This document shows positions 1 to 7,504 of a stretch of DNA of 64,000 nt, in pieces; the first letter of the stretch is position 1, and each line of letters opens with the position of its first letter. The notes under the pieces were generated by a model. The model saw only the letters and a list, made by a program, of their open reading frames with translations, made no database searches and had not been told where the DNA came from. The position numbers were made by a program, and so were the translations under genes. Source of the stretch: CBDIHP01 sp965279195 (lineage in GTDB: Bacteria; Planctomycetota; Planctomycetia; Isosphaerales; Isosphaeraceae). The stretch lies in NCBI GenBank assembly GCA_965279195.1, contig CBDIHP010000035.1:1-64000 (forward strand). Direction: 5' to 3'.

Positions 1-570
1 ATCCAGCAGGGGGAACAGGTGCAGGTGATCCTGGGCCACCTCGGGATGCGCAAGAATCACCCCGACCATGACGCCCTGGCCGTGCTCGACCACATCTTCG
101 GCAGCGCCCCGGGGTTCACCGACCGCCTCAGCCGCGTCCTCCGCGACGAACTCGGGCTGGTTTACTCGGTCTCCGGCGGCATCACCGACTCGGCCGACCT
201 GGAGCCGGGGACGTTCCAGGTGGCGCTCTCGACCGGCCCGAATGAGGTCGACCGCGCCATCGCGGCGGTGCTGGAGGAAGTCAAGAAGATCCAGGCCGGG
301 GAGTTCACCGACCGCGAGGTCGACCGGGCCCGGCGCTACCTGGCCGGTTCGTGGGTGTTCGACTTCCAGACCGTCGAACAACGCGCCGAGCGTTTGCTCA
401 TTCAAGAACGCTACGGCCAGCCCCTGGACGAACCCTTGCTCTGGCCCGGCCGGATCGCCAAGGTCACCCCCAAGCAGGTCCGACGCGCCGCCCAGGAGCA
501 CATCGCCCCCGGGTCGCTGGTGCGGGTCGAGTACGGCCCATTGCGAGGCAGAGGGGCCGAGTGCGCCTGA
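1..570 (+). CDS. M16 family metallopeptidase, C-terminal part (5' end cut by window)
   Basis: The reading frame is open from the first base, so the gene begins upstream of the window. The 189 visible residues match the C-terminal domain of insulinase-type (M16) peptidases: a GHLGMRKNHPDH stretch, an IFGSAPGFTDRLSRVLRDELGL-like core read as FTDRLSRVLRDELG, a VYSVSGG strand, and a late EFTDREVDRARRYLAGS helix followed by FQTVEQRAERL. The zinc site (HxxEH) lies in the N-terminal domain, which is not visible, so catalytic competence cannot be judged. It ends at a TGA 316 bases before plsX. A second, complete M16 protein lies at 15832-18615. Confidence 0.85.
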   Translation: MQQGEQVQVILGHLGMRKNHPDHDALAVLDHIFGSAPGFTDRLSRVLRDELGLVYSVSGGITDSADLEPGTFQVALSTGPNEVDRAIAAVLEEVKKIQAGEFTDREVDRARRYLAGSWVFDFQTVEQRAERLLIQERYGQPLDEPLLWPGRIAKVTPKQVRRAAQEHIAPGSLVRVEYGPLRGRGAECA

Positions 571-886
571 CCGCGTCGGGGTGCGGGAGCGAAGCGGCTG
601 CGTTTCCTGGAGGGCGATCGCAACTCCAAGGGGATGGGTTCGGGTGCGAAAATGAGAATGGATGGGAAGTTGGGAGATTCGGGTGCCTTGACAGCGCGTC
701 CGGGGATCTTCTAGGATACGGTCGCGCCGGGGAGGACTTCCGTCCCGGCGTTTTGCATTGGTCGAATCCAAAGCCAGAATTCTAGCCAGGCGCCTGGGGC
801 AGTCTTGCGGGCGCGCTGTCGGTCGGTCGCGGTTCGGCTGCGACGGCCGCGCGGAGCCGCCTCCCCGGCCCCTCGGAGTTTCATCG
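571..886. other. Intergenic region between M16 gene and plsX
   Basis: There is no convincing gene here; in particular no rpmF (L32) homologue, which often precedes plsX in other bacteria, was found. At 577-612 there is a degenerate copy of the GTGCGGGAGCGAAGCGGC-type repeat seen elsewhere in the window. The main feature is the promoter at 688-717. The plsX ribosome binding site GGAG is at 875-878. Confidence 0.6.
688..717 (+). promoter_or_regulatory. Promoter for plsX / fatty acid cluster
   Basis: A perfect -35 hexamer TTGACA (688-693) is followed after 18 bases by TAGGAT (712-717), a 4/6 match to the -10 consensus. This is the best sigma70-type site in the window. The inferred 5' leader before plsX is about 165 bases. 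Confidence 0.65.
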
Positions 887-1927
887 ATGCGGATTGCCCT
901 GGACGCGATGGGCGGCGATCACGCGCCCGGCCCGATCGTGGCCGGCGCGGTCGAGGCCGTGCGGGATCATATCGAGCTGACCGTCGTCCTCGTCGGCGAC
1001 GAGGAACGGATCAAGGAAGAGCTCGCCAAGTATCCCGACGCCCACCTGGACCGCCTGCCGATCGTGCACGCCAGCCAGGTCATCACCATGGAGGAGAAGC
1101 CGGTCGAGGCGTTGCGCAAGAAGCGCGACAACTCGATCTCGAAGTCCTGGGGCCTGCTAGCCTCCGGGGACGTCCAGGCGGTGGTCTCGGCCGGTCACAC
1201 CGGCGCGATGGTCGCCTCGGCCCTCTTCAACGCCAAGATGTTCCTGCCAGGCGTCCGCCGGCCGGGCATCGCCGCGATCTTCCCGTCCCACCGCGGCCCG
1301 ATCGTCATCATCGACGTCGGCGCCAACATGAACGCAAAGCCAGAAGACCTCTACCAGTACGCCATCATGGGCTCGGTCTACGCCGAGTCCATCCTGGGCG
1401 TGCACGAGCCCAAGGTCGGCCTGCTCAACGTCGGGACCGAGGAAGAGAAGGGGACCGACCTCACCCGGGCGACCCGGCAGCTGCTCCAGTCGGGCCAGCT
1501 CGCCGGCCGTTTCATCGGAAACGTCGAGGGCCGCGACATTTACGAAGGGCACGCCCGGGTCGTGGTCTGCGAAGGGTTCGTGGGCAACGTGTTGCTCAAG
1601 GCCGGCGAGGGCGCGGTCGAGTTCCTGTTCGGGACGCTCAAGGCCGAGATGGCCCGCCTCCTGCCGACCCTGCCGCCCGACGCCGCCTACCCGATCCTGA
1701 CCGGTCTCAAGGAGCTCAAGACCCGGTTCGAGTACCAGGAGTTCGGTGGCGGGCCGCTCCTGGGGATCCGGGGCGCCTGCATCATCTGCCACGGCTCGTC
1801 GGGCACCCGGGCCATCAAGAACGCCCTCCGCGTCGCCGGCACCATGGCCGACGAGAAGGTCAACGAGCAACTCGTGGCCTCCCTCACCGCCGCCATCGGC
1901 GAGATCCCGCCGACGACCGGGAGCTGA
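887..1927 (+). CDS. plsX: Phosphate acyltransferase PlsX
   Basis: PlsX makes acyl-phosphate from acyl-ACP, feeding PlsY-dependent phospholipid synthesis at the membrane surface. The 346-residue product begins MRIALDAMGGDHAP, the family signature, and contains VSAGHTGAM, an IDVGANMN strand, LLNVGTEEEKG and the C-terminal GACIICHGSSGTRAIKNA segment. Length is normal for the family. The ATG at 887 is chosen because the protein then starts exactly at the conserved N-terminus and GGAG lies 8 bases upstream; the frame stays open further upstream but that part is unrelated to PlsX. It opens a plsX-fabD-fabG-acpP-fabF cluster. Confidence 0.95.
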   Translation: MRIALDAMGGDHAPGPIVAGAVEAVRDHIELTVVLVGDEERIKEELAKYPDAHLDRLPIVHASQVITMEEKPVEALRKKRDNSISKSWGLLASGDVQAVVSAGHTGAMVASALFNAKMFLPGVRRPGIAAIFPSHRGPIVIIDVGANMNAKPEDLYQYAIMGSVYAESILGVHEPKVGLLNVGTEEEKGTDLTRATRQLLQSGQLAGRFIGNVEGRDIYEGHARVVVCEGFVGNVLLKAGEGAVEFLFGTLKAEMARLLPTLPPDAAYPILTGLKELKTRFEYQEFGGGPLLGIRGACIICHGSSGTRAIKNALRVAGTMADEKVNEQLVASLTAAIGEIPPTTGS

Positions 1928-1936
1928 GTTGAGACG

Positions 1937-2034
1937 TGGGTGATGCCCGATGGGTGATGGGTGAGAGCGGGGGATGGCGAGTCACCCCCGCTTGCCACCT
2001 GTCACCCATGACTCATCATCCATCACCCATTCCC
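1937..2034. repeat. Palindromic intergenic repeat, family 1 (GATGGGT/ACCCATC), copy 1
   Basis: The plsX-fabD gap is made of tandem GATGGGTGATGGGTGA units on the left and ATCCATCACCCAT units on the right, with an inner GCGGGGG / CCCCCGC pair. The whole folds as one long hairpin. Related elements are at 2960-3034 and 50278-50377. Confidence 0.7.
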
Positions 2035-2050
2035 TTGACCGAGACGTCCC

Positions 2051-2959
2051 ATGCCGAAGATTGCTTTCCTGTTCCCCGGCCAGGGGGCCCAGACCGTCGG
2101 GATGGGCAAGGAACTCTATAACGAACTGCCCGAGGCGAAGGCCCTGTTCGACCGCGCGGGGGAGGTTCTCGGGTTCGACCTCAAGGCCCTCTGCTTCGAC
2201 GGCCCCGCCGACGCCCTGGAGGCGACGGACGTCAGCCAGCCGGCCATCTTCGTCGCCAGCCTGGCGGCGCTGGAGAGCCTCAAGAAGTCCAACCCCGAGG
2301 TCGTCGCCGAGGCCGCCGGCGCGGCCGGTTTGAGCCTGGGCGAGTACACCGCGCTGGTGTTCGCCGGGGCGCTCGACTTCGAGTCCGGCCTGAAGATCGT
2401 CCGTCGCCGCGGTCAGGAGATGCAGGCGGCGGCCGTCGCGACCCCAAGCGGCATGACCAGCGTCCTCGGCCTGGACGAGGCCAAGGTGGACGAGCTCTGC
2501 CTGAAGGTCGCCCCGCTCAAGCTCTGGAAGGCGAACATGCTCGGCCCCGGGAACATCGTCGTCTCCGGCGAGACGGCGGCCCTCGCCCGGGTCGAGGCCG
2601 TCGCGACCGAGCTGGGGGCCTCGCGGGTCATCCCCCTCGCCGTCGCAGGTGCGTTCCACACCCCGTTCATGCAGCCCGCGGTGTCGGGCCTGATGGAAGT
2701 CCTGACCGCCGCGGACATCCAGGCCCCCCGGATCCCCGTCTACTCGAACGTCGACACTCAGGTCCACACCGAGGCGGACGACCTCCGCAAGACCCTCGCC
2801 GCGCAGGTGGTGCAGGGGGTCCGGTGGGACGAGTCGATGCGGAAGATGATGGCCGACGGCTACGACACCTTCTACGAGATCGGCCCCGGCCGCGTCCTGA
2901 CCGGCCTGCTGAAGCGGATCGACCGCAAGACGCCGTGCACCAGCGTCCCGGCGCGGTGA
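2051..2959 (+). CDS. fabD: Malonyl-CoA:ACP transacylase FabD
   Basis: FabD transfers malonyl from CoA to ACP to supply the fatty acid elongation cycle in the cytosol. The 302-residue protein starts MPKIAFLFPGQGAQ (substrate-binding GQGAQ at 10-14), has the nucleophile elbow GLSLGEY with Ser95, and the catalytic His in GAFHTPFMQPA. The residue before the nucleophilic Ser is Leu, where GHSLGE is the commonest form; I do not read this as inactivating. It lies 123 bases after plsX, separated by a palindromic repeat. Confidence 0.95.
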   Translation: MPKIAFLFPGQGAQTVGMGKELYNELPEAKALFDRAGEVLGFDLKALCFDGPADALEATDVSQPAIFVASLAALESLKKSNPEVVAEAAGAAGLSLGEYTALVFAGALDFESGLKIVRRRGQEMQAAAVATPSGMTSVLGLDEAKVDELCLKVAPLKLWKANMLGPGNIVVSGETAALARVEAVATELGASRVIPLAVAGAFHTPFMQPAVSGLMEVLTAADIQAPRIPVYSNVDTQVHTEADDLRKTLAAQVVQGVRWDESMRKMMADGYDTFYEIGPGRVLTGLLKRIDRKTPCTSVPAR

Positions 2960-3034
2960 CATGGGATCGGTCATGGTTGATGAGTAATGGGTCAGATGCG
3001 GGTTCTTCCCGTCACCCACGACCCATGACCCATC
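2960..3034. repeat. Palindromic intergenic repeat, family 1, copy 2
   Basis: This is a degenerate version of the element at 1937-2034. The left part carries GGTTGATGAGTAATGGGTCA, the right part CACCCACGACCCATGACCCA, with GCGGG/CCCGT around the loop. It begins directly after the fabD stop codon. Confidence 0.6.
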
Positions 3035-3050
3035 TCACCGCCGATTCCGA

Positions 3051-3080
3051 TTGCCCCGACGTGAAGGTCGGGGTTATAAC
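3051..3080 (+). promoter_or_regulatory. Promoter candidate for fabG
   Basis: TTGCCC (3051-3056) is followed after 18 bases by TATAAC (3075-3080). The spacer contains a small hairpin CCCCGAC-GTGAAG-GTCGGGG (3054-3073). A near-identical -10 context, GGGGTATAACGAG, precedes the MFS gene at 7426. Confidence 0.5.
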
Positions 3081-3179
3081 GAGCCGATATCCCCTGGAAG
3101 TACTCGGCCAGATTACGGCTTGGGGGCAGACCCCGGGCCGCTATCGTCCACAGAGAGTTCGTGAAGGGATCGCCCGACC

Positions 3180-3956
3180 ATGGCTGACGCGGAGAAGACG
3201 GTCAAAGGCGTGCAGGTCGACCTGTCGGGCCAGGTGGCCCTGGTGACGGGTGCCTCGCGCGGGATCGGGCGGGCGATCGCGCTTCAGCTCGCGAAGAACG
3301 GCGCGGCCGTCGCGGGCGTGGCCCGGAGCCTCTCGGGCCTCGAAGCGACCCTGAACGCGATCCGCGAGGCCGGCGGCACGGCCGAAGGGTTTGCCGCCAA
3401 CGTCGGCGACCCGGCCGACGTGAAGCGGGTGGTCGAGGAGGTTGAGGCGAAATTCTCCAAGGTGCATGTCCTGGTGAACAATGCGGGCGTCACCCGCGAC
3501 GGGCTCATGCTCCGCATGGAGGACGACGCCTGGGACGAGGTCATCGACATCAACCTCAAGGGGACCTTCCTGTTCGTCCGGGCCGTCGGCGCACTGATGA
3601 TCCGCCAGCGCTACGGCCGGATCATCAACATCAGCAGCGTCTCGGGCATCCGAGGCAACCCCGGCCAGGCCAACTACTCGGCGAGCAAGGCGGGGGTCAT
3701 CGGGTTCTCCCAGACCGTCGCCCGAGAGCTGGCCGCGCGGAACATCACGGTCAACGTCGTGGCCCCCGGGTTCATCACGACCGACATGACCGACGTCCTG
3801 CCGGACAAGCTCAAGGCCGAGGTCAAGGACCGAGTGCCCCTCAAGCGGCTGGGCCAGCCGGAGGACATCGCCGACCTGGTGACGTATCTGTCCAGCCCAA
3901 GCGCCAGCTACATCACCGGCCAGGTGATCGCGGTCGACGGCGGGATGACGGTCTGA
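3180..3956 (+). CDS. fabG: 3-oxoacyl-ACP reductase FabG
   Basis: FabG reduces 3-ketoacyl-ACP with NADPH in the elongation cycle. The 258-residue protein is a classical short-chain dehydrogenase: TGASRGIG (23-30) for NADPH, NNAG (100-103), catalytic Ser153, Tyr166 and Lys170 in YSASKAG, and the PGFITTDMTD loop of true FabG proteins. It carries an N-terminal extension of about 15 residues before the first strand. The ATG at 3180 has GAAGGGA upstream. It sits between fabD and acpP, which supports FabG over other SDRs. Confidence 0.93.
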   Translation: MADAEKTVKGVQVDLSGQVALVTGASRGIGRAIALQLAKNGAAVAGVARSLSGLEATLNAIREAGGTAEGFAANVGDPADVKRVVEEVEAKFSKVHVLVNNAGVTRDGLMLRMEDDAWDEVIDINLKGTFLFVRAVGALMIRQRYGRIINISSVSGIRGNPGQANYSASKAGVIGFSQTVARELAARNITVNVVAPGFITTDMTDVLPDKLKAEVKDRVPLKRLGQPEDIADLVTYLSSPSASYITGQVIAVDGGMTV

Positions 3957-3992
3957 TCCGGTCGATCCGGACGGCTGGAAAATCCCTTGCCG

Positions 3993-4021
3993 TAGACAAG
4001 TCCTTGCGAGGCTGCTAACTT
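3993..4021 (+). promoter_or_regulatory. Promoter candidate for acpP-fabF
   Basis: TAGACA (3993-3998) is followed by an extended -10, TGCTAACTT (4013-4021), with about 17 bases between the hexamers. The 315-base gap 3957-4271 holds no other feature I can support, apart from a long leader rich in GC. Confidence 0.45.
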
Positions 4022-4271
4022 GAGACGCTTCGCGGCCCCTGGGGTTCTGGGGAGACCGAGCGCCCCGCGAGGGTCGGCCGCGATGCCCTGCCTTCGAGAA
4101 TCCCCGAGTTCATGAATTCCGCGACGGCGGCGTGGGCCGCCGGGTGCGATTCATCTGATTGCGGGCGTGGGCGACGCCGTCGTTCTGCCCCGCCGGTCGT
4201 GCTCGATTCGGTGCCGGTCCGGCCCGTCGGGCCGCCCGGCGACGCCCTTCTGGAGTTGAGGAGGTTCGCCC

Positions 4272-4505
4272 GTGTCCGTGGAAGAACGCGTGATCGAGAT
4301 CGTCAGCGAGCAGATGGGTGTCGCCAAGGATCAGGTGACCCGCGAGACCTCCTTCATCAACGACCTCGGTGCCGACTCGCTCGACACGGTCGAACTCGTC
4401 ATGGAGTTCGAAGAAGAGTTCGACATCACGATCCCCGACGAAGAGGCCGAGAAGATCCAGACCGTCGGGCAGGCGATCTCTTATATCGAGGAACATAGCA
4501 AGTAA
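4272..4505 (+). CDS. acpP: Acyl carrier protein
   Basis: ACP carries growing acyl chains on a phosphopantetheine arm. The 77-residue acidic protein contains the ADSLDTVELVMEFEEEF segment, in which the Ser of DSL is the attachment site, and has the normal length for AcpP. The start is a GTG at 4272, fixed by a very strong ribosome binding site GAGGAGGT (4258-4265) six bases upstream. Its TAA overlaps the fabF ATG by one base (TAATG), indicating translational coupling. Confidence 0.96.
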   Translation: MSVEERVIEIVSEQMGVAKDQVTRETSFINDLGADSLDTVELVMEFEEEFDITIPDEEAEKIQTVGQAISYIEEHSK

Positions 4506-5752
4506 TGTCGCGCTGCGTCGTGATCACCGGCCTGGGCGTGGTGACCGCGCTCGGCCAGACGCTGGAAACGTACTGGTCGGGCCTGACCGAGGGGAAGAGC
4601 GGGGTCGCTCCGCTCGACCTGTTCGACACCACCGAGTTCAAGGTCCACTTCGGCGGCCAGGTCCACGGCTGGGATGGCGAGGCCCGATTCGGTGTCATGC
4701 AGGCCCGCCGGCTCGACCGCTTCGCGCAGTTCGCGCTGGCGGCCTCCGAGTCGGCCGTGGCCGATTCCGGGATCGACTTCGCGACCCTGCCGCCGCCCAA
4801 ATGCGGGGTCTTCATCGGATCCGGCATCGGCGGCCTGAGCGAGTTCGAGGCCCAGCACTCCGTCTGCCGCGATCGCGGGCCGTCCCGGATCAGCCCGTTC
4901 ACCATCCCCAAGCTGATGGTCAACGCCGGTAGCGGGCAGGTCTCGATCCGCTGGGGCCTCCAGGGGCCGACCTCCGCCGTCGCCACCGCCTGCGCCTCCG
5001 CCGCCAATGCCATCGGCGACGCCCTCCGCCTGATCCAGTGCGGCCTGGCGGACGTCATGATCACCGGCGGGTCTGAGGCCGCCATCACCACGATGGGGCT
5101 CGGCGGGTTCGCCGCCATGCGGGCCCTCTCGACCCGCAACGATGACCCGCCCCGCGCCTCGCGGCCGTTCGACCGCGACCGCGACGGGTTCGTCCTGTCC
5201 GAAGGGGCGGGCGTCCTGGTGATCGAGGCCGAGGAAGTCGCACTGGCCCGCGGGGCCCGGATCTACGCCGAACTCCTCGGTTACGGGATGGCGGCCGACG
5301 GCACGCACATCACCGCGCCCGACGAGGAAGGCCGAGGTGCCGCCCGCGCCATGCGACTGGCCCTGGCCGACTCCAAGGTCAACACCGACCAGATCGACTA
5401 CATCAACGCCCACGGCACCAGCACCGGCCTCGGCGACCTGGCCGAGACCAAGGCGATGAAGGCCGTTTTCGGCGACTACGCAAAGAAGCTCCAGGTGTCG
5501 AGCACCAAGAGCCAGCTCGGACACCTCCTGGGTGCCTCCGGCGGCGTCGAACTCGTCGCCTGCTGCCTCGCGATGGAGAAGGGCGTCCTGCCCCCGACCA
5601 TCAACCTCGACAACCCCGACGCCGAGTGCGACCTGGATTACATCCCCCACGTCGCCCGCGAGTCCAAGCCCGACTACGTCATGTCCAACAGCTTCGGCTT
5701 CGGCGGCCACAACGCCAGCCTGGTCATCGGGCGTTACAAGAAGTCGAGCTGA
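4505..5752 (+). CDS. fabF: 3-oxoacyl-ACP synthase II FabF
   Basis: FabF condenses acyl-ACP with malonyl-ACP. The 415-residue thiolase-fold protein has the Cys-His-His triad of the family: Cys163 in TACASAANAI, His303 in NAHGTST and His340 in KSQLGHLLGASGG, with Lys335. It ends in SFGFGGHNASLVIGRY, typical of KAS II. The start overlaps the acpP stop. A strong hairpin terminator follows at 5777-5813 and closes the cluster. Confidence 0.96.
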   Translation: MSRCVVITGLGVVTALGQTLETYWSGLTEGKSGVAPLDLFDTTEFKVHFGGQVHGWDGEARFGVMQARRLDRFAQFALAASESAVADSGIDFATLPPPKCGVFIGSGIGGLSEFEAQHSVCRDRGPSRISPFTIPKLMVNAGSGQVSIRWGLQGPTSAVATACASAANAIGDALRLIQCGLADVMITGGSEAAITTMGLGGFAAMRALSTRNDDPPRASRPFDRDRDGFVLSEGAGVLVIEAEEVALARGARIYAELLGYGMAADGTHITAPDEEGRGAARAMRLALADSKVNTDQIDYINAHGTSTGLGDLAETKAMKAVFGDYAKKLQVSSTKSQLGHLLGASGGVELVACCLAMEKGVLPPTINLDNPDAECDLDYIPHVARESKPDYVMSNSFGFGGHNASLVIGRYKKSS

Positions 5753-5776
5753 TCTGTTCGGGCGTGGATCCAACCA

Positions 5777-5813
5777 GAAGGCCACGGCGTCCCGCTCGGG
5801 ACGCCGTGGCCTT
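5777..5813 (+). terminator. Terminator after fabF
   Basis: A perfect 16-bp stem, AAGGCCACGGCGTCCC (5777-5792) with its complement at 5797-5812, surrounds a GCTC loop and ends in TTT. It begins 24 bases after the fabF stop. Confidence 0.75.
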
Positions 5814-5874
5814 TGCGTCTGGCCCTCTTCCACACCCTGGGCGCTGGTCGACAGCTTTGGACCGTGGGTCGGCG

Positions 5875-6059
5875 GCGCTGGGCGCGGGTCTCCTGACGCC
5901 GCCCAACATTTGCCAGGACCTCCCGCCCAGTCGGGTCTCCAGACCCGTACGGAAATCGCCCTTGCGGCTTGGGCCATTTGAGCTTCGAGTCGGGAGACCC
6001 GATCATGTGGTACCGCGTCTCAGGGCGAGGGCGGGGTCGGGAGTCCCTCGCTCAGCGCG
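5875..6059. repeat. Palindromic intergenic element, family 2 (GGTCTCC/GGAGACC), copy A
   Basis: The element runs from GCGCTGGGCGCGGGTCTCC at the left to GGGTCGGGAGTCCCTCGC and CTCAGCGCG at the right, with internal CGGGTCTCCAGACCCG and GTCGGGAGACCCGAT motifs. It is related to 18751-18915, 20464-20646 and 58975-59171. It fills most of the fabF to 6199 gap. Confidence 0.7.
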
Positions 6060-6104
6060 AAGCATGGCGGGGAGCGAACCTTCAAGGCAATCGCCGAGTT
6101 GATC

Positions 6105-6132
6105 TTGAGTCTTTTCCCGGGCTCTGCTAAGA
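6105..6132 (+). promoter_or_regulatory. Promoter candidate for the secretin-like gene
   Basis: TTGAGT (6105-6110) is followed after 16 bases by an extended -10 TG-CTAAGA (6125-6132). It resembles the acpP promoter (TGCTAACTT). Confidence 0.5.
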
Positions 6133-6198
6133 CTCCCCCCGTTCCCGCATCCGTTGAGGAACACGACACCCCGCCGGTCGGCAAGGAGGCCCCTGGCA

Positions 6199-7386
6199 AT
6201 GACGCGCCGCATGCTGCTGGTCTGGCTCTCCGCCCTCGGCGGCTGGTTGGTCCCCTCGTCCGTCTTCGGTCAGGACGAACCCTCAACGACCCGCAAGAAG
6301 GCCCGCGCCGTCCGGGACGATGACGAGCAGGAGCCGTCCACGCGACGCTCCAAGGGCCGGCTGACCTCGACGAACGCCGAGGACGCCGCCGATCCGGACG
6401 CGGACGCCCAGCCCCAGGGCGTGCCCGCCCAGTTCCCGGGGGAGTCGGGCTTCCAGTGGAAGTCCATCGACATCTCCCGATACACCGGCCTCGCCCACGT
6501 CGAGAACCGGCCCCAGGCGGCCATCGTCGACTGGATCCTTCGCGCCACCACCGCCGCCCCCTGGCACGGCGACAAGGTCGCGGTCCTCTGCGCCAATCGC
6601 ACCCAGCTCCGGGCCTACAACTCGCCCAAGGTGCTGGCCCAGGTCGCGGAAGTCGTTGAACGATTCACGGAAGCCGAGGCCAACAGTCTGTCTTTACGCG
6701 TCCGATTCGTCACGGCGGCGGATACTCGATGGCGTTACGCGGTGTATAACCGCTTGAACAGCGTCTACTCCGGGCCGCAGGGCCAGCAGATCTGGAGCCT
6801 CAAGGCCGCCGACTCCGCCATGGTCATGACCCAGATGCAGGTCTGGCAGGGCTTCAAGCTCATCGCCGACCAGAAGTTTAGCATCGTCAACGGCCAGACC
6901 CTCAGCTTCAAGTCGCTGAAGCCCCAGGCGTATTCCGGCAGCCTCCAGCGCGAGGGGGCGGTCGGATCGGGCTTCCAGCCCAAGAGCGAGAGCCTCGACG
7001 AGGGCATCGTCCTTCGGATCAGCCCTCTGCTAACTTACGAGGGCGATCAGGTCGACGCCGCCATCGAACTGACGGCCAACACAGTCCGGACCCTCATCAA
7101 GACCAAGATCCTTGCCCCCAGCGAACTCAACGCCCGCGAGAGCACCATCGACGTCCCCGAGGTGTCAGAGACCCGCCTGAACCAGACCGTGAAGGGCTGG
7201 CCGCTGGGCCAGACCCTGCTCATCTCGGGCGGCGTGCACCCGGGAATCTTGCAGGAAAAGGGCGGGCTGTTCGGCCTCAAGGTCCCCGGCACGACGCCGA
7301 CCACGACCGAACTCCTCGTCTTCCTCGACGCCGAACTCGCCACCAAGCCGGGGCGATCGAAAGACAGGGACAAGGACCGCGAGTAG
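6199..7386 (+). CDS. Exported secretin-like (type II/III secretion beta-domain) protein
   Basis: The 395-residue product starts with a signal peptide (MTRRMLLVWLSALGGWLVPSSVFGQ). A low-complexity charged linker follows to about residue 75. The second half resembles the C-terminal beta-domain of secretins: DQKFSIVNGQTLSFKS, a SGFQPKSESLDEGIVLRISP strand-turn, and GQTLLISGGVHP near the end, followed by a final LLVFLDAEL strand. It lacks obvious repeated N-domains and is short for a full secretin, so it may be a secretin-related periplasmic protein, not a pore. ATG 6199 is set by AAGGAGG (6183-6189). Confidence 0.55.
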   Translation: MTRRMLLVWLSALGGWLVPSSVFGQDEPSTTRKKARAVRDDDEQEPSTRRSKGRLTSTNAEDAADPDADAQPQGVPAQFPGESGFQWKSIDISRYTGLAHVENRPQAAIVDWILRATTAAPWHGDKVAVLCANRTQLRAYNSPKVLAQVAEVVERFTEAEANSLSLRVRFVTAADTRWRYAVYNRLNSVYSGPQGQQIWSLKAADSAMVMTQMQVWQGFKLIADQKFSIVNGQTLSFKSLKPQAYSGSLQREGAVGSGFQPKSESLDEGIVLRISPLLTYEGDQVDAAIELTANTVRTLIKTKILAPSELNARESTIDVPEVSETRLNQTVKGWPLGQTLLISGGVHPGILQEKGGLFGLKVPGTTPTTTELLVFLDAELATKPGRSKDRDKDRE

Positions 7387-7404
7387 CCGCCCGATTCCAC
7401 TCCC

Positions 7405-7434
7405 TCGCCGACGCGCGATGGGACGGGGTATAAC
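7405..7434 (+). promoter_or_regulatory. Promoter candidate for the MFS gene
   Basis: TATAAC (7429-7434) lies 18 bases after TCGCCG (7405-7410). The -35 match is weak; the -10 context GGGGTATAACGAG repeats that before fabG. Confidence 0.35.
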
Positions 7435-7438
7435 GAGA

Positions 7439-7470
7439 GGTCGCCGGGGGACAGCCGTCCGCCGGCGACC
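7439..7470 (+). other. Leader hairpin upstream of MFS gene
   Basis: GGTCGCCGG (7439-7447) pairs perfectly with CCGGCGACC (7462-7470) around a 14-base loop. It lies in the inferred 5' leader, 34 bases before the MFS start codon. It has no T-run, so it is unlikely to be a terminator. Confidence 0.4.
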
Positions 7471-7504
7471 TCGTCCCGTTCTCGTCCCTCCCGAGGCCTC
7501 GGAT

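Noticed and set aside
758..886. An upstream extension of plsX to 758
   Set aside because: The extension has no family match, and GGAG and the conserved MRIALDAMGGD start fix 887.
3060..3130. tRNA gene near 3.1 kb
   Set aside because: The short hairpin is a promoter-spacer stem; no cloverleaf or T-loop GGTTCGAATCC-type segment is present.
4481..5977. A 498-codon minus-strand frame opposite fabF
   Set aside because: It is the antisense of a certain gene, rich in Gly, Ala, Asp and Arg as expected of a GC-rich shadow, with no motif.
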